Notes: a model not told the origin generated them from the letters alone. A DNA stretch of 64,000 nucleotides from Stenotrophomonas sp. UBA7346 (GCA_002471015.1 DKPB01000083.1:1-64000); one strand, 5' to 3'; counted from the stretch's first letter, positions 51,697 through 60,764 are shown. Program-made: numbers and translations.

Positions 51697-52626
51697 ATGC
51701 AAGCAGCACCCTGGTACCTGATCCTCAATGGCAAATCCGCTGGCGACGATGGCGTGCGCGATGCAGTGACGCAGGTCCGTGAAAAAGGGCAGCGTCTGCA
51801 GGTGCGGGTGACCTGGGAAGCCGGCGACGCCGAGCGCTATGTGCGCGAAGCCATCGCCGCGCAGGCGCAGCTGCTGATTGCAGGCGGCGGCGACGGCACC
51901 TTGAGCGAAGTCGCCGAGGCGCTGGCGCACACGGGGCAGGATGCGGCGCGATTGCCGGCCTTGGCCTTGCTGCCATTGGGCACCGCCAACGACTTCGCCA
52001 CGGCTGCGGGCATTCCGTTCGAACCGTTGCCGGCATTGCAGCTGCCAGCACATACACAGGCGCGCACCATCGATCTGCTGCGCGTGGAGGGCGATGGCAA
52101 GGTCCACTGGTGTGCCAACCTGGCCAGCGGCGGCTTTGGCACCGAAGTGACGGTGGAAACCCATGAAGGCCTGAAGAAGATGCTCGGTGGCCTGGCTTAC
52201 GTGATCACCGGGATCGGCAAGCTCGGGCGGATCGAGCCGATCCAGGCACGCATCCGTGGCGAGGATTTCGAATGGCAGGGCGGTTTCATTGCACTTGGTA
52301 TCGGCAATGGCCGCCAGGCCGGTGGCGGCCAGCAGCTATGCCCCGATGCGCTGTTGGATGACGGCTTGCTGGACCTGACCATCATTCCAGAGCTGTCCGG
52401 CGAACTGATGACCACCCTCGGCACCTTGTTCAGCGAAGGCAAGCATGCGGCGTTGGAGCAGGTGGCTGAACGTGCACGGCTGCGCGAGCTGTGGATCGAG
52501 GCCGAGCAACCGCTGACCCTGAACCTGGATGGCGAACCCCTGCAGGCCCGGCGCTTCCACGTCCAGTGTGTAGCGGGGCGGGTGCGCATGCATCTGCCGG
52601 CCGCAACCCCCTTGCTGCGCGGTTGA
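51697..52626 (+). CDS. yegS: YegS-type lipid/diacylglycerol kinase
   Basis: The 309-residue protein has the kinase motif AGGGDGTLSEVAEAL and a PLGTANDFATAAGIP loop, the two marks of the DAG-kinase-like YegS/BmrU family that phosphorylates lipids. NLASGGFGTEVTVETHEGLK follows, as in YegS. It starts at the ATG at 51697 with GGAG upstream. Substrate preference (phosphatidylglycerol in E. coli YegS) is inferred. Confidence 0.9.
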   Translation: MQAAPWYLILNGKSAGDDGVRDAVTQVREKGQRLQVRVTWEAGDAERYVREAIAAQAQLLIAGGGDGTLSEVAEALAHTGQDAARLPALALLPLGTANDFATAAGIPFEPLPALQLPAHTQARTIDLLRVEGDGKVHWCANLASGGFGTEVTVETHEGLKKMLGGLAYVITGIGKLGRIEPIQARIRGEDFEWQGGFIALGIGNGRQAGGGQQLCPDALLDDGLLDLTIIPELSGELMTTLGTLFSEGKHAALEQVAERARLRELWIEAEQPLTLNLDGEPLQARRFHVQCVAGRVRMHLPAATPLLRG

Positions 52627-52699
52627 ATCGTTGCCGCTGCAAGCAAATCGCCATGCTGCGGATGCACACCGGGCATCAATCTTGCGGTAGAGTTGGCCG

Positions 52700-52849
52700 G
52701 TGCCCATTCTGACGACCAAGCGTTCCCTTTCTTCCGCTCGCCGCTGGTGGCGATGGTGGCCCGTTGCCGTCGTCCGTACCGCCACCGTCGATTCCCGGAA
52801 GGAAAGCCGTCTTGATCACGCAAGAGCAGTTCCAGCAGCTGGCCGCTGA
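52700..52849 (+). CDS. trpL: Candidate trp leader peptide
   Basis: A 49-codon frame starts GTG at 52700 and carries four Trp codons among five (WWRWW) at residues 16-20, only 53 bases before the trpE start. Trp is rare, so four in five right before a Trp biosynthesis gene is a strong attenuator-like sign. A 9-bp stem can form between 52752-52760, which includes the last Trp codons, and 52781-52789. The frame overlaps trpE by 38 bases, and its start has only a weak GGTAGAG site. No T tract follows the stem, so control may be translational. Confidence 0.5.
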   Translation: MPILTTKRSLSSARRWWRWWPVAVVRTATVDSRKESRLDHARAVPAAGR

Positions 52850-54302
52850 AGGCCACAGCGCACACCCGCATAATTTCGTCCCCGTCGTCCGTGAAGTGCT
52901 GTCCGACCTGGACACGCCGCTTTCGGTCTATCTGAAACTCGCCGACGGCCCGTATACCTACCTGTTTGAATCGGTCGAAGGCGGCGAACGTTTCGGGCGC
53001 TATTCCATCATCGGCCTGCCTGCGCGCCGCATTTACAGCTTCCGCGGGCATACGCTGGAAGTCAGCGAGCTGGGCGAAGTGGTCGAGCGCCGTGAAGTGG
53101 CCGATCCGCTGGCCGAGGTGGAAGTGCTGCGCAAGCAGTATTCGGTGCCGCAGCTGGACGGCCTGCCGGGCTTCACCGGCGGCCTGGTTGGCTGGTTCGG
53201 CTTCGAGTGCATCCAGTACATCGAGCCGCACCTGGGCGCGGGCGAAAAGCCTGATGAGCTGGGTACGCCCGACATCCTGCTGATGCTGTCCGAAGAGCTG
53301 GCGGTGTTCGACAACCTCAAGGGCCGCCTGTACCTGATCGTGCACGCCGACCCGGCGCAGCCGCAGGCCTGGGCGCGCGCCAACCGTCGCCTCGATGAGC
53401 TGGCCCACCGCCTGCGTCAGGGCGGCGCCGGTTACCCGCAGTCGCAGGTGTCCGACGCCATCGACGAGCAGGATTTCCAGTCCTCGTTCACCCGCGAGGA
53501 ATACCATGCGGTGGTGCGCAAGGCGCAGGAATACGTGCGTGCCGGCGATATCTTCCAGGTCGTGCCCAGCCAGCGCCTGCGCGTGCCGTTCCGCGCGCGG
53601 CCGATCGATGTGTACCGCGCGCTGCGTGCGTTGAACCCGTCGCCGTACATGTATTTCATCGATGTTGGCGGCACCCAGGTGGTCGGCTCCTCGCCGGAGA
53701 TCCTGGCGCGCCTGCGCGATGGCATCGTCACCGTGCGTCCCATCGCGGGCACCCGTCCACGCGGCGCCACGCCGGAACTGGACAAGGCACTGGAAGTCGA
53801 GCTGCTGGCCGACCCCAAGGAGCGTGCCGAGCATGTGATGCTGATCGACCTCGGCCGCAATGACGTGGGCCGCGTCGCCGAACCGGGCACGGTCAAGGTC
53901 GGCGAGCAGTTCGTGATCGAACGCTACAGCCACGTCATGCATATCGTCAGCGAGGTCACCGGCACCTTGAAGGCCGGCCTGAGCTACAGCGATGTGATGC
54001 GCGCGACCTTCCCGGCTGGCACCGTCAGCGGTGCGCCGAAGATCCGTGCGCTGGAGATCATCCGCGAGCTGGAGCCGGTCAAGCGCAATGTCTATTCCGG
54101 CGCAGTCGGCTACATCGGCTGGAACGGCGATGCCGATACCGCCATCGCGATTCGCACTGCGGTGATCCAGGACGGTTACCTGTACGTGCAGGCCGGCGGC
54201 GGCGTGGTCTATGACTCCGATCCCGATGCCGAATGGCAGGAAACCATGAACAAGGGCCGCGCGCTGTTCCGTGCGGTGGCGCAGGCAGCGAAGGGGCTGT
54301 AA
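52812..54302 (+). CDS. trpE: Anthranilate synthase component I
   Basis: The 496-residue protein converts chorismate to anthranilate. The C-terminal chorismate-binding region shows FQVVPSQRLRVPF, GGTQVVGSSPEILARL, IAGTRPRGATPELD and FPAGTVSGAPKIRALEIIRE. The N-terminal Trp feedback region has YLKLADG and ESVEGGERFGRYS. The start is TTG at 52812-52814 behind GGAAGGAAA, giving the usual LITQEQF beginning. A candidate leader peptide overlaps the start. Confidence 0.95.
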   Translation: MITQEQFQQLAAEGHSAHPHNFVPVVREVLSDLDTPLSVYLKLADGPYTYLFESVEGGERFGRYSIIGLPARRIYSFRGHTLEVSELGEVVERREVADPLAEVEVLRKQYSVPQLDGLPGFTGGLVGWFGFECIQYIEPHLGAGEKPDELGTPDILLMLSEELAVFDNLKGRLYLIVHADPAQPQAWARANRRLDELAHRLRQGGAGYPQSQVSDAIDEQDFQSSFTREEYHAVVRKAQEYVRAGDIFQVVPSQRLRVPFRARPIDVYRALRALNPSPYMYFIDVGGTQVVGSSPEILARLRDGIVTVRPIAGTRPRGATPELDKALEVELLADPKERAEHVMLIDLGRNDVGRVAEPGTVKVGEQFVIERYSHVMHIVSEVTGTLKAGLSYSDVMRATFPAGTVSGAPKIRALEIIRELEPVKRNVYSGAVGYIGWNGDADTAIAIRTAVIQDGYLYVQAGGGVVYDSDPDAEWQETMNKGRALFRAVAQAAKGL

Positions 54303-54366
54303 GCGGCCCGTGACTGTACCGTAGTGATCTCCCCGTTGTCCCTCTCATCATGACAAGGAGTGCCGC

Positions 54367-55122
54367 ATGAAGCTGTCGAACATGTTGCTGTGGTCATCGT
54401 TGCTGCTGGCGATTGTTCCAAGTGCCTGGGGGCAGGCCAGTGCCATTCCGTCGCAGCCGCATCTATTGGTGAAGGGGGAGGCTGAGCGCGAAGTCATGCC
54501 GGATCGGTTCGGTATCAGTATCACCCTGCGCTCGATAGACAAGGATCCTGGAATTGCCCGCGAGAGGGCTCAGGCCAATGCCACGAAGATTCTGGCGGCG
54601 TTCAAGGCACAGCATGCGCTGCCTGACAGTGTGCAGGCGTCGGCGCTGAGCATCACCCCGGAATACAGGTATGAAGACCGGACGCAGGTGTTCTCGGGTA
54701 CGCGGGTGCAGCGCTCGTTGGTTGCCCGTTTCAAATCACTCGAGGATGTAAGACGGCTGCTCGCAGGCCTGCAGACCAGCGAGGAATTGCAGGTGTCCGG
54801 CCTTACTACCAGCTATAGCGACGAGTCTGCGGTGCGCGCGGAACTCAAGCGGCAAGCGGCGCAGCAGACGCGTGAAGCGGCACGTCGTCTTGCCGATGCC
54901 TATGGTGTCCGGCTGGGCGGCCTTTACACCATCACCGAAGTCGCACCGAATTTCAGCTATGGCATACAGGCCGGGCGTTGGCCGGGGTTGCCTGCGCCAC
55001 CGCCTGTTCCCCTGATTGATGCGCCCGAGCCGCGGCCAACCGATGTGGCATCCGAAGCCCTCGAGGCCGGCAGCCTCACCCTTTCCGAAAACATCTACGC
55101 GGTCTTCCTGATCGCCCAATGA
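54367..55122 (+). CDS. SIMPL-domain (DUF541, YggE-like) secreted protein
   Basis: The 251-residue protein has a signal peptide (MKLSNMLLWSSLLLAIVPSAWG). A SIMPL domain follows with LLVKGEAEREVMPDRFGISI, a QSLxITPEYRY-like stretch and RLADAYGVRLGGL. The family is periplasmic and of unclear function; YggE is linked to oxidative stress. It lies between trpE and trpG on the same strand, 10 bases before trpG, so it is likely cotranscribed with Trp biosynthesis. Confidence 0.85.
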   Translation: MKLSNMLLWSSLLLAIVPSAWGQASAIPSQPHLLVKGEAEREVMPDRFGISITLRSIDKDPGIARERAQANATKILAAFKAQHALPDSVQASALSITPEYRYEDRTQVFSGTRVQRSLVARFKSLEDVRRLLAGLQTSEELQVSGLTTSYSDESAVRAELKRQAAQQTREAARRLADAYGVRLGGLYTITEVAPNFSYGIQAGRWPGLPAPPPVPLIDAPEPRPTDVASEALEAGSLTLSENIYAVFLIAQ

Positions 55123-55132
55123 GTTCCTGACC

Positions 55133-55717
55133 ATGCTGTTGATGATCGACAACTACGACAGCTTCACCTTCAACCTCGTGCAATACCTGCAGATGCTGGG
55201 TGCCGAGGTGAAGGTGGTGCGCAATGACGCGATGAGCGTCGCCGAGATCGCCGCGCTCAAGCCTTCGCACATCGTGGTATCGCCCGGCCCGAAGACGCCG
55301 AACGAAGCCGGTGTGTCGCTGGAGGTGATCCGCCAGCTCGGCCCGAGCATTCCACTGTTCGGTGTGTGCCTGGGCCATCAGGCCATCGGCCAGATCTATG
55401 GCGGTGACGTGATACGTGCCAGCAACATCATGCATGGCAAGGTCTCGCCGATCCGCCATGAAGGCAAGGGCGTGTTCGCCGGCCTGCCGGACCGCTATGA
55501 GGCCACCCGCTACCACTCGCTGGTGGTGGACAAGAACACGCTGCCGGCAGCGCTGGAAATCACCGCCTGGACCGAGAATCCGGACGGCTCGATGGAAGAG
55601 ATCATGGGCCTGCGCCACCGCGAATATCCGGTTGAAGGCGTGCAGTTCCACCCCGAATCCATCCTCACCCAGCACGGCCACGCGCTGATGAAGAACTTCC
55701 TGGACCGCACATGTTGA
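55133..55717 (+). CDS. trpG: Anthranilate synthase component II (glutamine amidotransferase)
   Basis: The 194-residue class I amidotransferase supplies ammonia to TrpE. The nucleophile is Cys79 in GVCLGHQAIGQ, and the His/Glu pair lies in VQFHPESILTQHG. It may also serve as PabA. It overlaps the LysE-type gene by seven bases. Confidence 0.93.
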   Translation: MLLMIDNYDSFTFNLVQYLQMLGAEVKVVRNDAMSVAEIAALKPSHIVVSPGPKTPNEAGVSLEVIRQLGPSIPLFGVCLGHQAIGQIYGGDVIRASNIMHGKVSPIRHEGKGVFAGLPDRYEATRYHSLVVDKNTLPAALEITAWTENPDGSMEEIMGLRHREYPVEGVQFHPESILTQHGHALMKNFLDRTC

Positions 55718-56361
55718 TCGAGCCGAGCCAGTTGCTGTTGTTCATGCTCGCAGGCTGGTTGTTGAACCTCACACCGGGCCCGGATGTGCTGTACATCATC
55801 AGCCGCTCGCTGCGCGGTGGCCGCCGCGCTGGCGTTGCCGCGATCGCCGGCATCAGTGCCGGCTGCCTGGTGCATGTGGCCCTGGCCTCGCTGGGACTGG
55901 GCGTGCTGCTGGCGACGTCGGCCACCTTGTTCACCGTGATCAAGTGGATCGGCGCAGCCTACCTGTTGTGGGTGGGCGTGCGATTGCTGCGCAACACCGG
56001 CGAATCGACCCTGCAGGCCGATATCGCCGCCAGCAGCGGCAGTGCCGGTTCGTTCTGGCAGGTGTTTGCCGGTGGCTTCCTGACCAATGTGCTGAACCCG
56101 AAGGTGGTGCTGTTCTTCCTCGCCTTCCTGCCGCAGTTCATTGCGCCGTCGGTGCAGAACAAGGCCTTGGCATTCGCCGTGCTCGGGCTGGTGTTCACCG
56201 TCAACGCGCTGCCGATCAATGCCGCCTACGTGCTGGCCGCCGACCGCGTGCGCAGCAGCCGCTGGGCCGCGCGTGGCATGCAGTGGCTGGACAAGTTGGC
56301 CGGCGTGCTGTTCATCGGCTTCGGCCTGCGCCTGGCACTGACCGCAAGGCCGACGCCGTGA
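55711..56361 (+). CDS. LysE/RhtB-family amino-acid exporter
   Basis: The 216-residue inner-membrane protein has six hydrophobic segments and the family signature LNLTPGPDVLYIISRSLRGG. Members export amino acids such as Lys, Thr or homoserine. Its place inside the trp cluster suggests an aromatic amino acid or a pathway intermediate, but that is inference. It overlaps trpG and the next gene. Confidence 0.88.
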   Translation: MLIEPSQLLLFMLAGWLLNLTPGPDVLYIISRSLRGGRRAGVAAIAGISAGCLVHVALASLGLGVLLATSATLFTVIKWIGAAYLLWVGVRLLRNTGESTLQADIAASSGSAGSFWQVFAGGFLTNVLNPKVVLFFLAFLPQFIAPSVQNKALAFAVLGLVFTVNALPINAAYVLAADRVRSSRWAARGMQWLDKLAGVLFIGFGLRLALTARPTP

Positions 56362-56870
56362 GCCTGGAAGACCTGCGCCTGTTCGTGGTGATGCTGGGTG
56401 GCCGCCATGCGCGTGCCAATACCGAGGTGCATGACGTGGTGTTTGCCGTTGGCGCGGACATCAAGCAGACCTACCCGCAGCTGCGCCAGCAGTGGTTTGG
56501 CGAAACGACCGGCCTGCACCTGGATTCGTGGATGACGGTGGACGGTGTCGATGACTGGCAGGTACGCATTTCCGATGACGCGCCTGCCGCCGATGCGCCG
56601 ACGCTGTTCTTCGTCAATCTCGGCGGTTACGTCGATGGCCAGTTCGGCGAGGACCACCGTTATCTGCTGGTGGTTGCCGCCGATGCGGTCGAGGCCAAGC
56701 GCAAGGCGCTGGCACAGGCCGCCGCGCAGTGGATCAAGCCGCACCGCGATGCCTTGCTGGAAGTGGACAGCTGCCTGCCGGTAGGCCCGATCGGCGGCCT
56801 GCACGTACAGCTGCGTCACGGCGCGCATGCCGGCATCCACAGCCAAAGCGACTACATCGTTATTTCCTGA
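56358..56870 (+). CDS. DUF1543 family protein
   Basis: The 170-residue protein starts at a GTG (56358) that overlaps the LysE stop as GTGA. FVVMLGGRHARANTEVHDVVF and RQQWFGETTGLHLDSWMTVDGVD are typical of the DUF1543 family, whose function is unknown. It is read with trpG and trpD. A Ser/His-rich C-terminus (GIHSQSDYIVIS) ends it. Confidence 0.8.
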   Translation: MSLEDLRLFVVMLGGRHARANTEVHDVVFAVGADIKQTYPQLRQQWFGETTGLHLDSWMTVDGVDDWQVRISDDAPAADAPTLFFVNLGGYVDGQFGEDHRYLLVVAADAVEAKRKALAQAAAQWIKPHRDALLEVDSCLPVGPIGGLHVQLRHGAHAGIHSQSDYIVIS

Positions 56871-56883
56871 TTTTGGAGTTGTC

Positions 56884-57921
56884 ATGACCATCACCGCGCA
56901 GGAAGCCCTGCAACGCACCATCGAGCACCGCGAGATCTTCTTCGACGAGATGGTCGACCTGATGCGGCAGATCATGCGTGGCGAGATCTCGCCGACCATG
57001 ACCGCCGCCATCCTCACCGGCTTGCGGGTCAAGAAGGAAACCGTGGGCGAGATTGCCGGTGCCGCCACGGTGATGCGCGAGTTCGCACGCCCGGTGCAGG
57101 TGGCCGACAAGACCCACCTGGTCGACATCGTCGGCACCGGCGGCGATGGCTCGCATACCTTCAACATCTCCACCTGCTCGATGTTCGTGGTGGCCGCGGC
57201 CGGTGCCAAGGTGGCCAAGCACGGCAACCGCAGCGTCTCCTCCAAGTCCGGCAGCGCCGACGCGGTGGAAGCGTTGGGTGCGGTGATCGAACTGCAGCCC
57301 GAGCAGGTGGCACAAGCCATCGAGCAGACCGGCATCGGTTTCATGTTCGCGCCCATGCACCACCCGGCGATGAAAGTGGTCGCGCCGGTACGCCGTGAAA
57401 TGGGCGTGCGCACCATCTTCAACATCCTGGGCCCGCTGACCAATCCAGTCGGTGCCACCAATATCCTGATGGGCGTGTTCCACCCCGACCTGGTCGGCAT
57501 CCAGGCGCGCGTGCTGCGCGAGCTGGGCGCTGAGCGTGCACTGGTGGTGTGGGGCCGCGACAACATGGACGAGATCTCGCTCGGCGCCGGCACCCTGGTG
57601 GGTGAGCTGCGCGACGGCAAGGTGCGCGAGTATGAAATCCATCCGGAGGATTTCGGCATCGCCATGTCGGCCAGTCGCAACCTCAAGGTCGAAAACCCCG
57701 AGCAATCCATCGCCATGCTGCGCGCCGTGCTGGACAACCAGCCGGGCCCGGCCAACGATATCGTCGCCCTCAACGCCGGCGCCGCCCTGTATGTGGCCGG
57801 TGTGGCCGACAGCATCGCCGACGGCCTGGCCCGCGCCCGTGCGGTCATCGCCGATGGCAGTGCGCGTGCGCGCCTGCAGCAGTATGTCGATGCCAGCCGT
57901 GCGCTGGCCGCCACGGCCTGA
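56884..57921 (+). CDS. trpD: Anthranilate phosphoribosyltransferase
   Basis: The 345-residue enzyme couples anthranilate with PRPP. It has GTGGDGSHTFNIST for PRPP, KHGNRSVSSKSGSADAVEALG and RTIFNILGPLTNP. The start ATG at 56884 follows a GGAG-like stretch (TTTTGGAGTTGTC). It is 13 bases after the DUF1543 gene. Confidence 0.95.
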   Translation: MTITAQEALQRTIEHREIFFDEMVDLMRQIMRGEISPTMTAAILTGLRVKKETVGEIAGAATVMREFARPVQVADKTHLVDIVGTGGDGSHTFNISTCSMFVVAAAGAKVAKHGNRSVSSKSGSADAVEALGAVIELQPEQVAQAIEQTGIGFMFAPMHHPAMKVVAPVRREMGVRTIFNILGPLTNPVGATNILMGVFHPDLVGIQARVLRELGAERALVVWGRDNMDEISLGAGTLVGELRDGKVREYEIHPEDFGIAMSASRNLKVENPEQSIAMLRAVLDNQPGPANDIVALNAGAALYVAGVADSIADGLARARAVIADGSARARLQQYVDASRALAATA

Positions 57922-57988
57922 AACCCTTGCCTTAACGTTCCGTCCCGATCACCCGCGTCCGCAACGCCCGTTACCAGGAAGCAGAACC

Positions 57989-58783
57989 ATGAGCGACATC
58001 CTCAACACCATCCTTGCCCGCAAAGCGCAGGAGGTGGCCGAGCGCAGCGCCCGCGTGCCGCTGGCCGAGTTGCAGGCGCGGCTGGCCGATGCGCCGCCTG
58101 TACGGGGCTTTGCCAATGCGCTGAACGCGGCCATCGCCAACGGCGACCCGGCGGTGATTGCCGAGGTCAAGAAGGCCAGCCCGTCCAAGGGCGTGATCCG
58201 CCCGGACTTCCATCCGGCCGATATCGCGGTGAGCTACGAGTTCGGCGGCGCCAGCTGCCTGTCGGTGCTGACCGACGTGGATTTCTTCCAGGGTGCCGAT
58301 CTCTACCTGCAGCAGGCCCGCGAGGCCTGCACGCTGCCGGTGCTGCGCAAGGACTTCGTCATCGACCCGTACCAGATCTACGAGGCGCGCGTGCTGGGTG
58401 CGGACTGCATCCTGTTGATCGTGTCGGCGCTGGACGACCAGCAGCTGGCCGATCTGTCCAACCTGGCACTGCAGCTGGGCATGGACGTGCTGGTGGAAGT
58501 GCACGATATCGACGAACTGGAGCGCGCCATCCAGGTGCCGGTGCCGCTGGTCGGCATCAACAACCGCAACCTGCGCACCTTCGAGGTGTCGCTGGACAAT
58601 ACGCTGTCGATGAAGGACGCAGTGCCGCGCGACCGCCTGCTGGTCACCGAGAGCGGCATCATGGGCCCAGCCGACGTCAAGCTGATGCGCGACGCCGGGG
58701 TCAATGCCTTCCTGGTCGGTGAGACCTTCATGCGCGTCGAAGAGCCGGGTGAGGGCCTGCGTCAGCTATTCTTCCCGGCATGA
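57989..58783 (+). CDS. trpC: Indole-3-glycerol-phosphate synthase
   Basis: The 264-residue TIM-barrel enzyme closes the indole ring. Conserved parts are AEVKKASPSKGVIRPDF, VLRKDFVIDPYQIYEARVLG, VEVHD, GINNRNLRTFEV and ESGI. The TrpF domain seen in enteric fusions is absent. It overlaps the HAD gene by four bases. Confidence 0.95.
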   Translation: MSDILNTILARKAQEVAERSARVPLAELQARLADAPPVRGFANALNAAIANGDPAVIAEVKKASPSKGVIRPDFHPADIAVSYEFGGASCLSVLTDVDFFQGADLYLQQAREACTLPVLRKDFVIDPYQIYEARVLGADCILLIVSALDDQQLADLSNLALQLGMDVLVEVHDIDELERAIQVPVPLVGINNRNLRTFEVSLDNTLSMKDAVPRDRLLVTESGIMGPADVKLMRDAGVNAFLVGETFMRVEEPGEGLRQLFFPA

Positions 58784-59502
58784 CTGATCCCTATCCGAAT
58801 CCGCGCGACGACGCGCAACTGGTCGTCTTCGACTTCGATCACACGCTGTACGACGGCGATTCCGGCAGCCACCTGTTCGCCTGGCTGATCAAGCGCAATC
58901 CCCTGCGGCTGCTGGTCGCCATCCTCGCCACGCCGCTGCTGGGGCCGCTGGTGGCGATGCTGCCGACCCGGCGCTTCGGCATTTCCGGCTATGTCTGGAT
59001 CGCCACCTTCGGCCTGCACCAGGCACGTGATTTCAACAAGGTGATTGACCAGTACGTGCTCAAGCACGAGGACGAGATCCGCCAGCACCTGCTGCCACAT
59101 GCCCTGCAGGTATTCGCCGCGCACCGCCGCGCTGGCGACCGGGTAATCGTTGCCACCGGCGCGCCGCCGGAGTTGGCCCGCGCCATCCTCGCCTTCGTGG
59201 CCGAGCAGGGCGTGCCGGTGATCGGTAGCGAAGTGGGGCCGCGGCTGGGCGCGATGGGTGCCACCCGTCACTGCCACAACGAAGAAAAGATGCGCATGCT
59301 GCGTGAACGCGGTTACGGCGATATCGCCATTGCCTACTCGGACAGCACCGCCGACCTGCCGCTGCTCAAGGCCGCCAAGGCACCGGTGGTGGTGAACCCC
59401 AAGCATTCGCGGGTGGCGTATTTCGGCAAGGTACTGCCGGCCGGCACCCCGATCCTCAACTGGGGCTGCCCGGGCCGCGGCGGTGAACCGCTGCGGCAGT
59501 AA
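58780..59502 (+). CDS. HAD-family (IB) phosphatase
   Basis: The 240-residue protein has the nucleophile motif DFDHTLYDGD (Asp18, Asp20), a hydrophobic stretch about 35-65, the VATGAPPE loop and the DSTADLPLL metal site. It resembles YfhB/PgpC-type phosphatidylglycerophosphatases and phosphoserine-phosphatase-like HADs. ATGA overlap with trpC shows coupling. The hydrophobic stretch suggests membrane association and a lipid phosphatase role. Confidence 0.82.
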   Translation: MTDPYPNPRDDAQLVVFDFDHTLYDGDSGSHLFAWLIKRNPLRLLVAILATPLLGPLVAMLPTRRFGISGYVWIATFGLHQARDFNKVIDQYVLKHEDEIRQHLLPHALQVFAAHRRAGDRVIVATGAPPELARAILAFVAEQGVPVIGSEVGPRLGAMGATRHCHNEEKMRMLRERGYGDIAIAYSDSTADLPLLKAAKAPVVVNPKHSRVAYFGKVLPAGTPILNWGCPGRGGEPLRQ

Positions 59503-59520
59503 TCTAGCCGGAGCCAGCAT

Positions 59521-59714
59521 CCCTTCTCCCGCAAGCGGGAGAAGGTGCCCGGAGAGCCTGCCCCCGCGAAGGCGGGGGGCGGATGAGGGGGCTTTTGACT
59601 TGCTCGGGGGCCTACGCGTGAAGCAGGTGGGGAGCTTTTAACGAGCTCCAAGCCAGTATCAAAATCAAAAGCTCCCCTCACCCCAACCCCTCTCCCGTGA
59701 ACGGGAGAGGGGCT
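59521..59714. repeat. Bipartite inverted repeat: two palindrome types
   Basis: The left part is CTTCTCCCGCAAGCGGGAGAAG with a GGATGAGGGGGCTTTTGAC tail. The right part is an inverted family A copy with an ATCAAAAGCTCCCCTCACC lead (palindrome CCCCTCTCCCG/CGGGAGAGGGG, 59674-59714). The two tails are near reverse complements, so the whole 194-bp unit can fold. Confidence 0.7.
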
Positions 59715-59741
59715 ATTGAGAGCAACATCGCCTCACGCCCC

Positions 59742-60503
59742 TCAAGCCCCGCGCAGCTTCATCACCGCCATGCCGATCTGGAACAGGCTGATCGACAGCA
59801 CCAGCACGCCGACCGCGATCAACACCCAGCGCTCCTTGACCCGCTTCACCAGCAGTGCGGCCACCGGCGCGGCCATCATTCCGCCCACCAGCAGCCCGGC
59901 CACGATGGACAGGTGCTGCAGGCCCATCGACAGCAGGAAGGTCGCCGAGATCGACAGGGTCACCACGAACTCGGCCGCATTGACCGAGCCAATAGTGGTG
60001 CGTGCCTGGCCGCCACGGGCCAGCAGGGTGGAGGTGGCCACCGGACCCCAGCCGCCACCGCCCGTAGCATCCAGCAGGCCGGCAAAGAAGCCCAGCACGG
60101 GCACCCGTTTCACTTCCTGTTTGGCCACGAACCGGCCCGCCGCACGGGCCAGGATGAAGATCGCCAGTACCAGCAGGTAGAGATAGATGAAGGGGCGGAC
60201 CACGTCGCCGGGCAGCTGGGTCAGCACATACGCGCCAATCGCGCCGCCGATCGCGCCGGGTATCGCCAGCCGAAAGAACAGTCGCTTGTCCACATTGCCG
60301 GCCACCAGATGCGAGACCCCGGACGCACCGGTGGTGAACACCTCGGCGGTGTGGATGCTGGCACTGACCGCCGCTGGCGGCAGGCCCATGCTGAGCAGCA
60401 CCGAGGAGGAGATAAGCCCGAATGCCATGCCCAGCGCGCCGTCCACCAGCTGTGCGCCCAGGCCGATCAGGATGAACCAGTAAAACTCGCTTCCGAATTC
60501 CAT
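59742..60503 (-). CDS. Sulfite exporter TauE/SafE-family membrane protein
   Basis: The 253-residue protein has about eight membrane helices and the tandem glycine-rich motif of TauE/SafE transporters (AGLLDATGGGGWGPVATSTLL). The family moves small organic or inorganic anions, for example sulfite. The specific cargo is not evident. The ATG at 60501-60503 is preferred. A TTG farther upstream (60560) lacks a good site. Confidence 0.85.
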   Translation of the reverse strand: MEFGSEFYWFILIGLGAQLVDGALGMAFGLISSSVLLSMGLPPAAVSASIHTAEVFTTGASGVSHLVAGNVDKRLFFRLAIPGAIGGAIGAYVLTQLPGDVVRPFIYLYLLVLAIFILARAAGRFVAKQEVKRVPVLGFFAGLLDATGGGGWGPVATSTLLARGGQARTTIGSVNAAEFVVTLSISATFLLSMGLQHLSIVAGLLVGGMMAAPVAALLVKRVKERWVLIAVGVLVLSISLFQIGMAVMKLRGA

Positions 60504-60728
60504 GCCCGCAGCCTGCGGGCAGAGCCGGAGCAGGTCAAGGAAAGTGACGGTGGATACCAATGCGTCGCTTGTTGCAATGCGTCAACCTGAACGACGGAAG
60601 TCTCAAAAACGAGGATTGCCACCGGACGGCGCACGCCCAAATGCGCCAATGGCGGCGGCGGGTCGGGGTCGCGATGGTTCGCGGGATTCCAGGGGGGCGT
60701 AAATGCTCCGGGGCCTGCCCGGCTCTGC

Positions 60729-60764
60729 GGTTGCGTATCCGGGACCTGCTGCGGATACGCAACC
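60729..60764. repeat. Perfect 12-bp inverted repeat downstream of clp
   Basis: GGTTGCGTATCC and GGATACGCAACC flank a 12-base loop just past the clp stop on the minus strand. There is no T tract. It may be a processing or protein-binding hairpin. The rest of the 284-base gap up to the TauE start shows nothing convincing. Confidence 0.7.
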
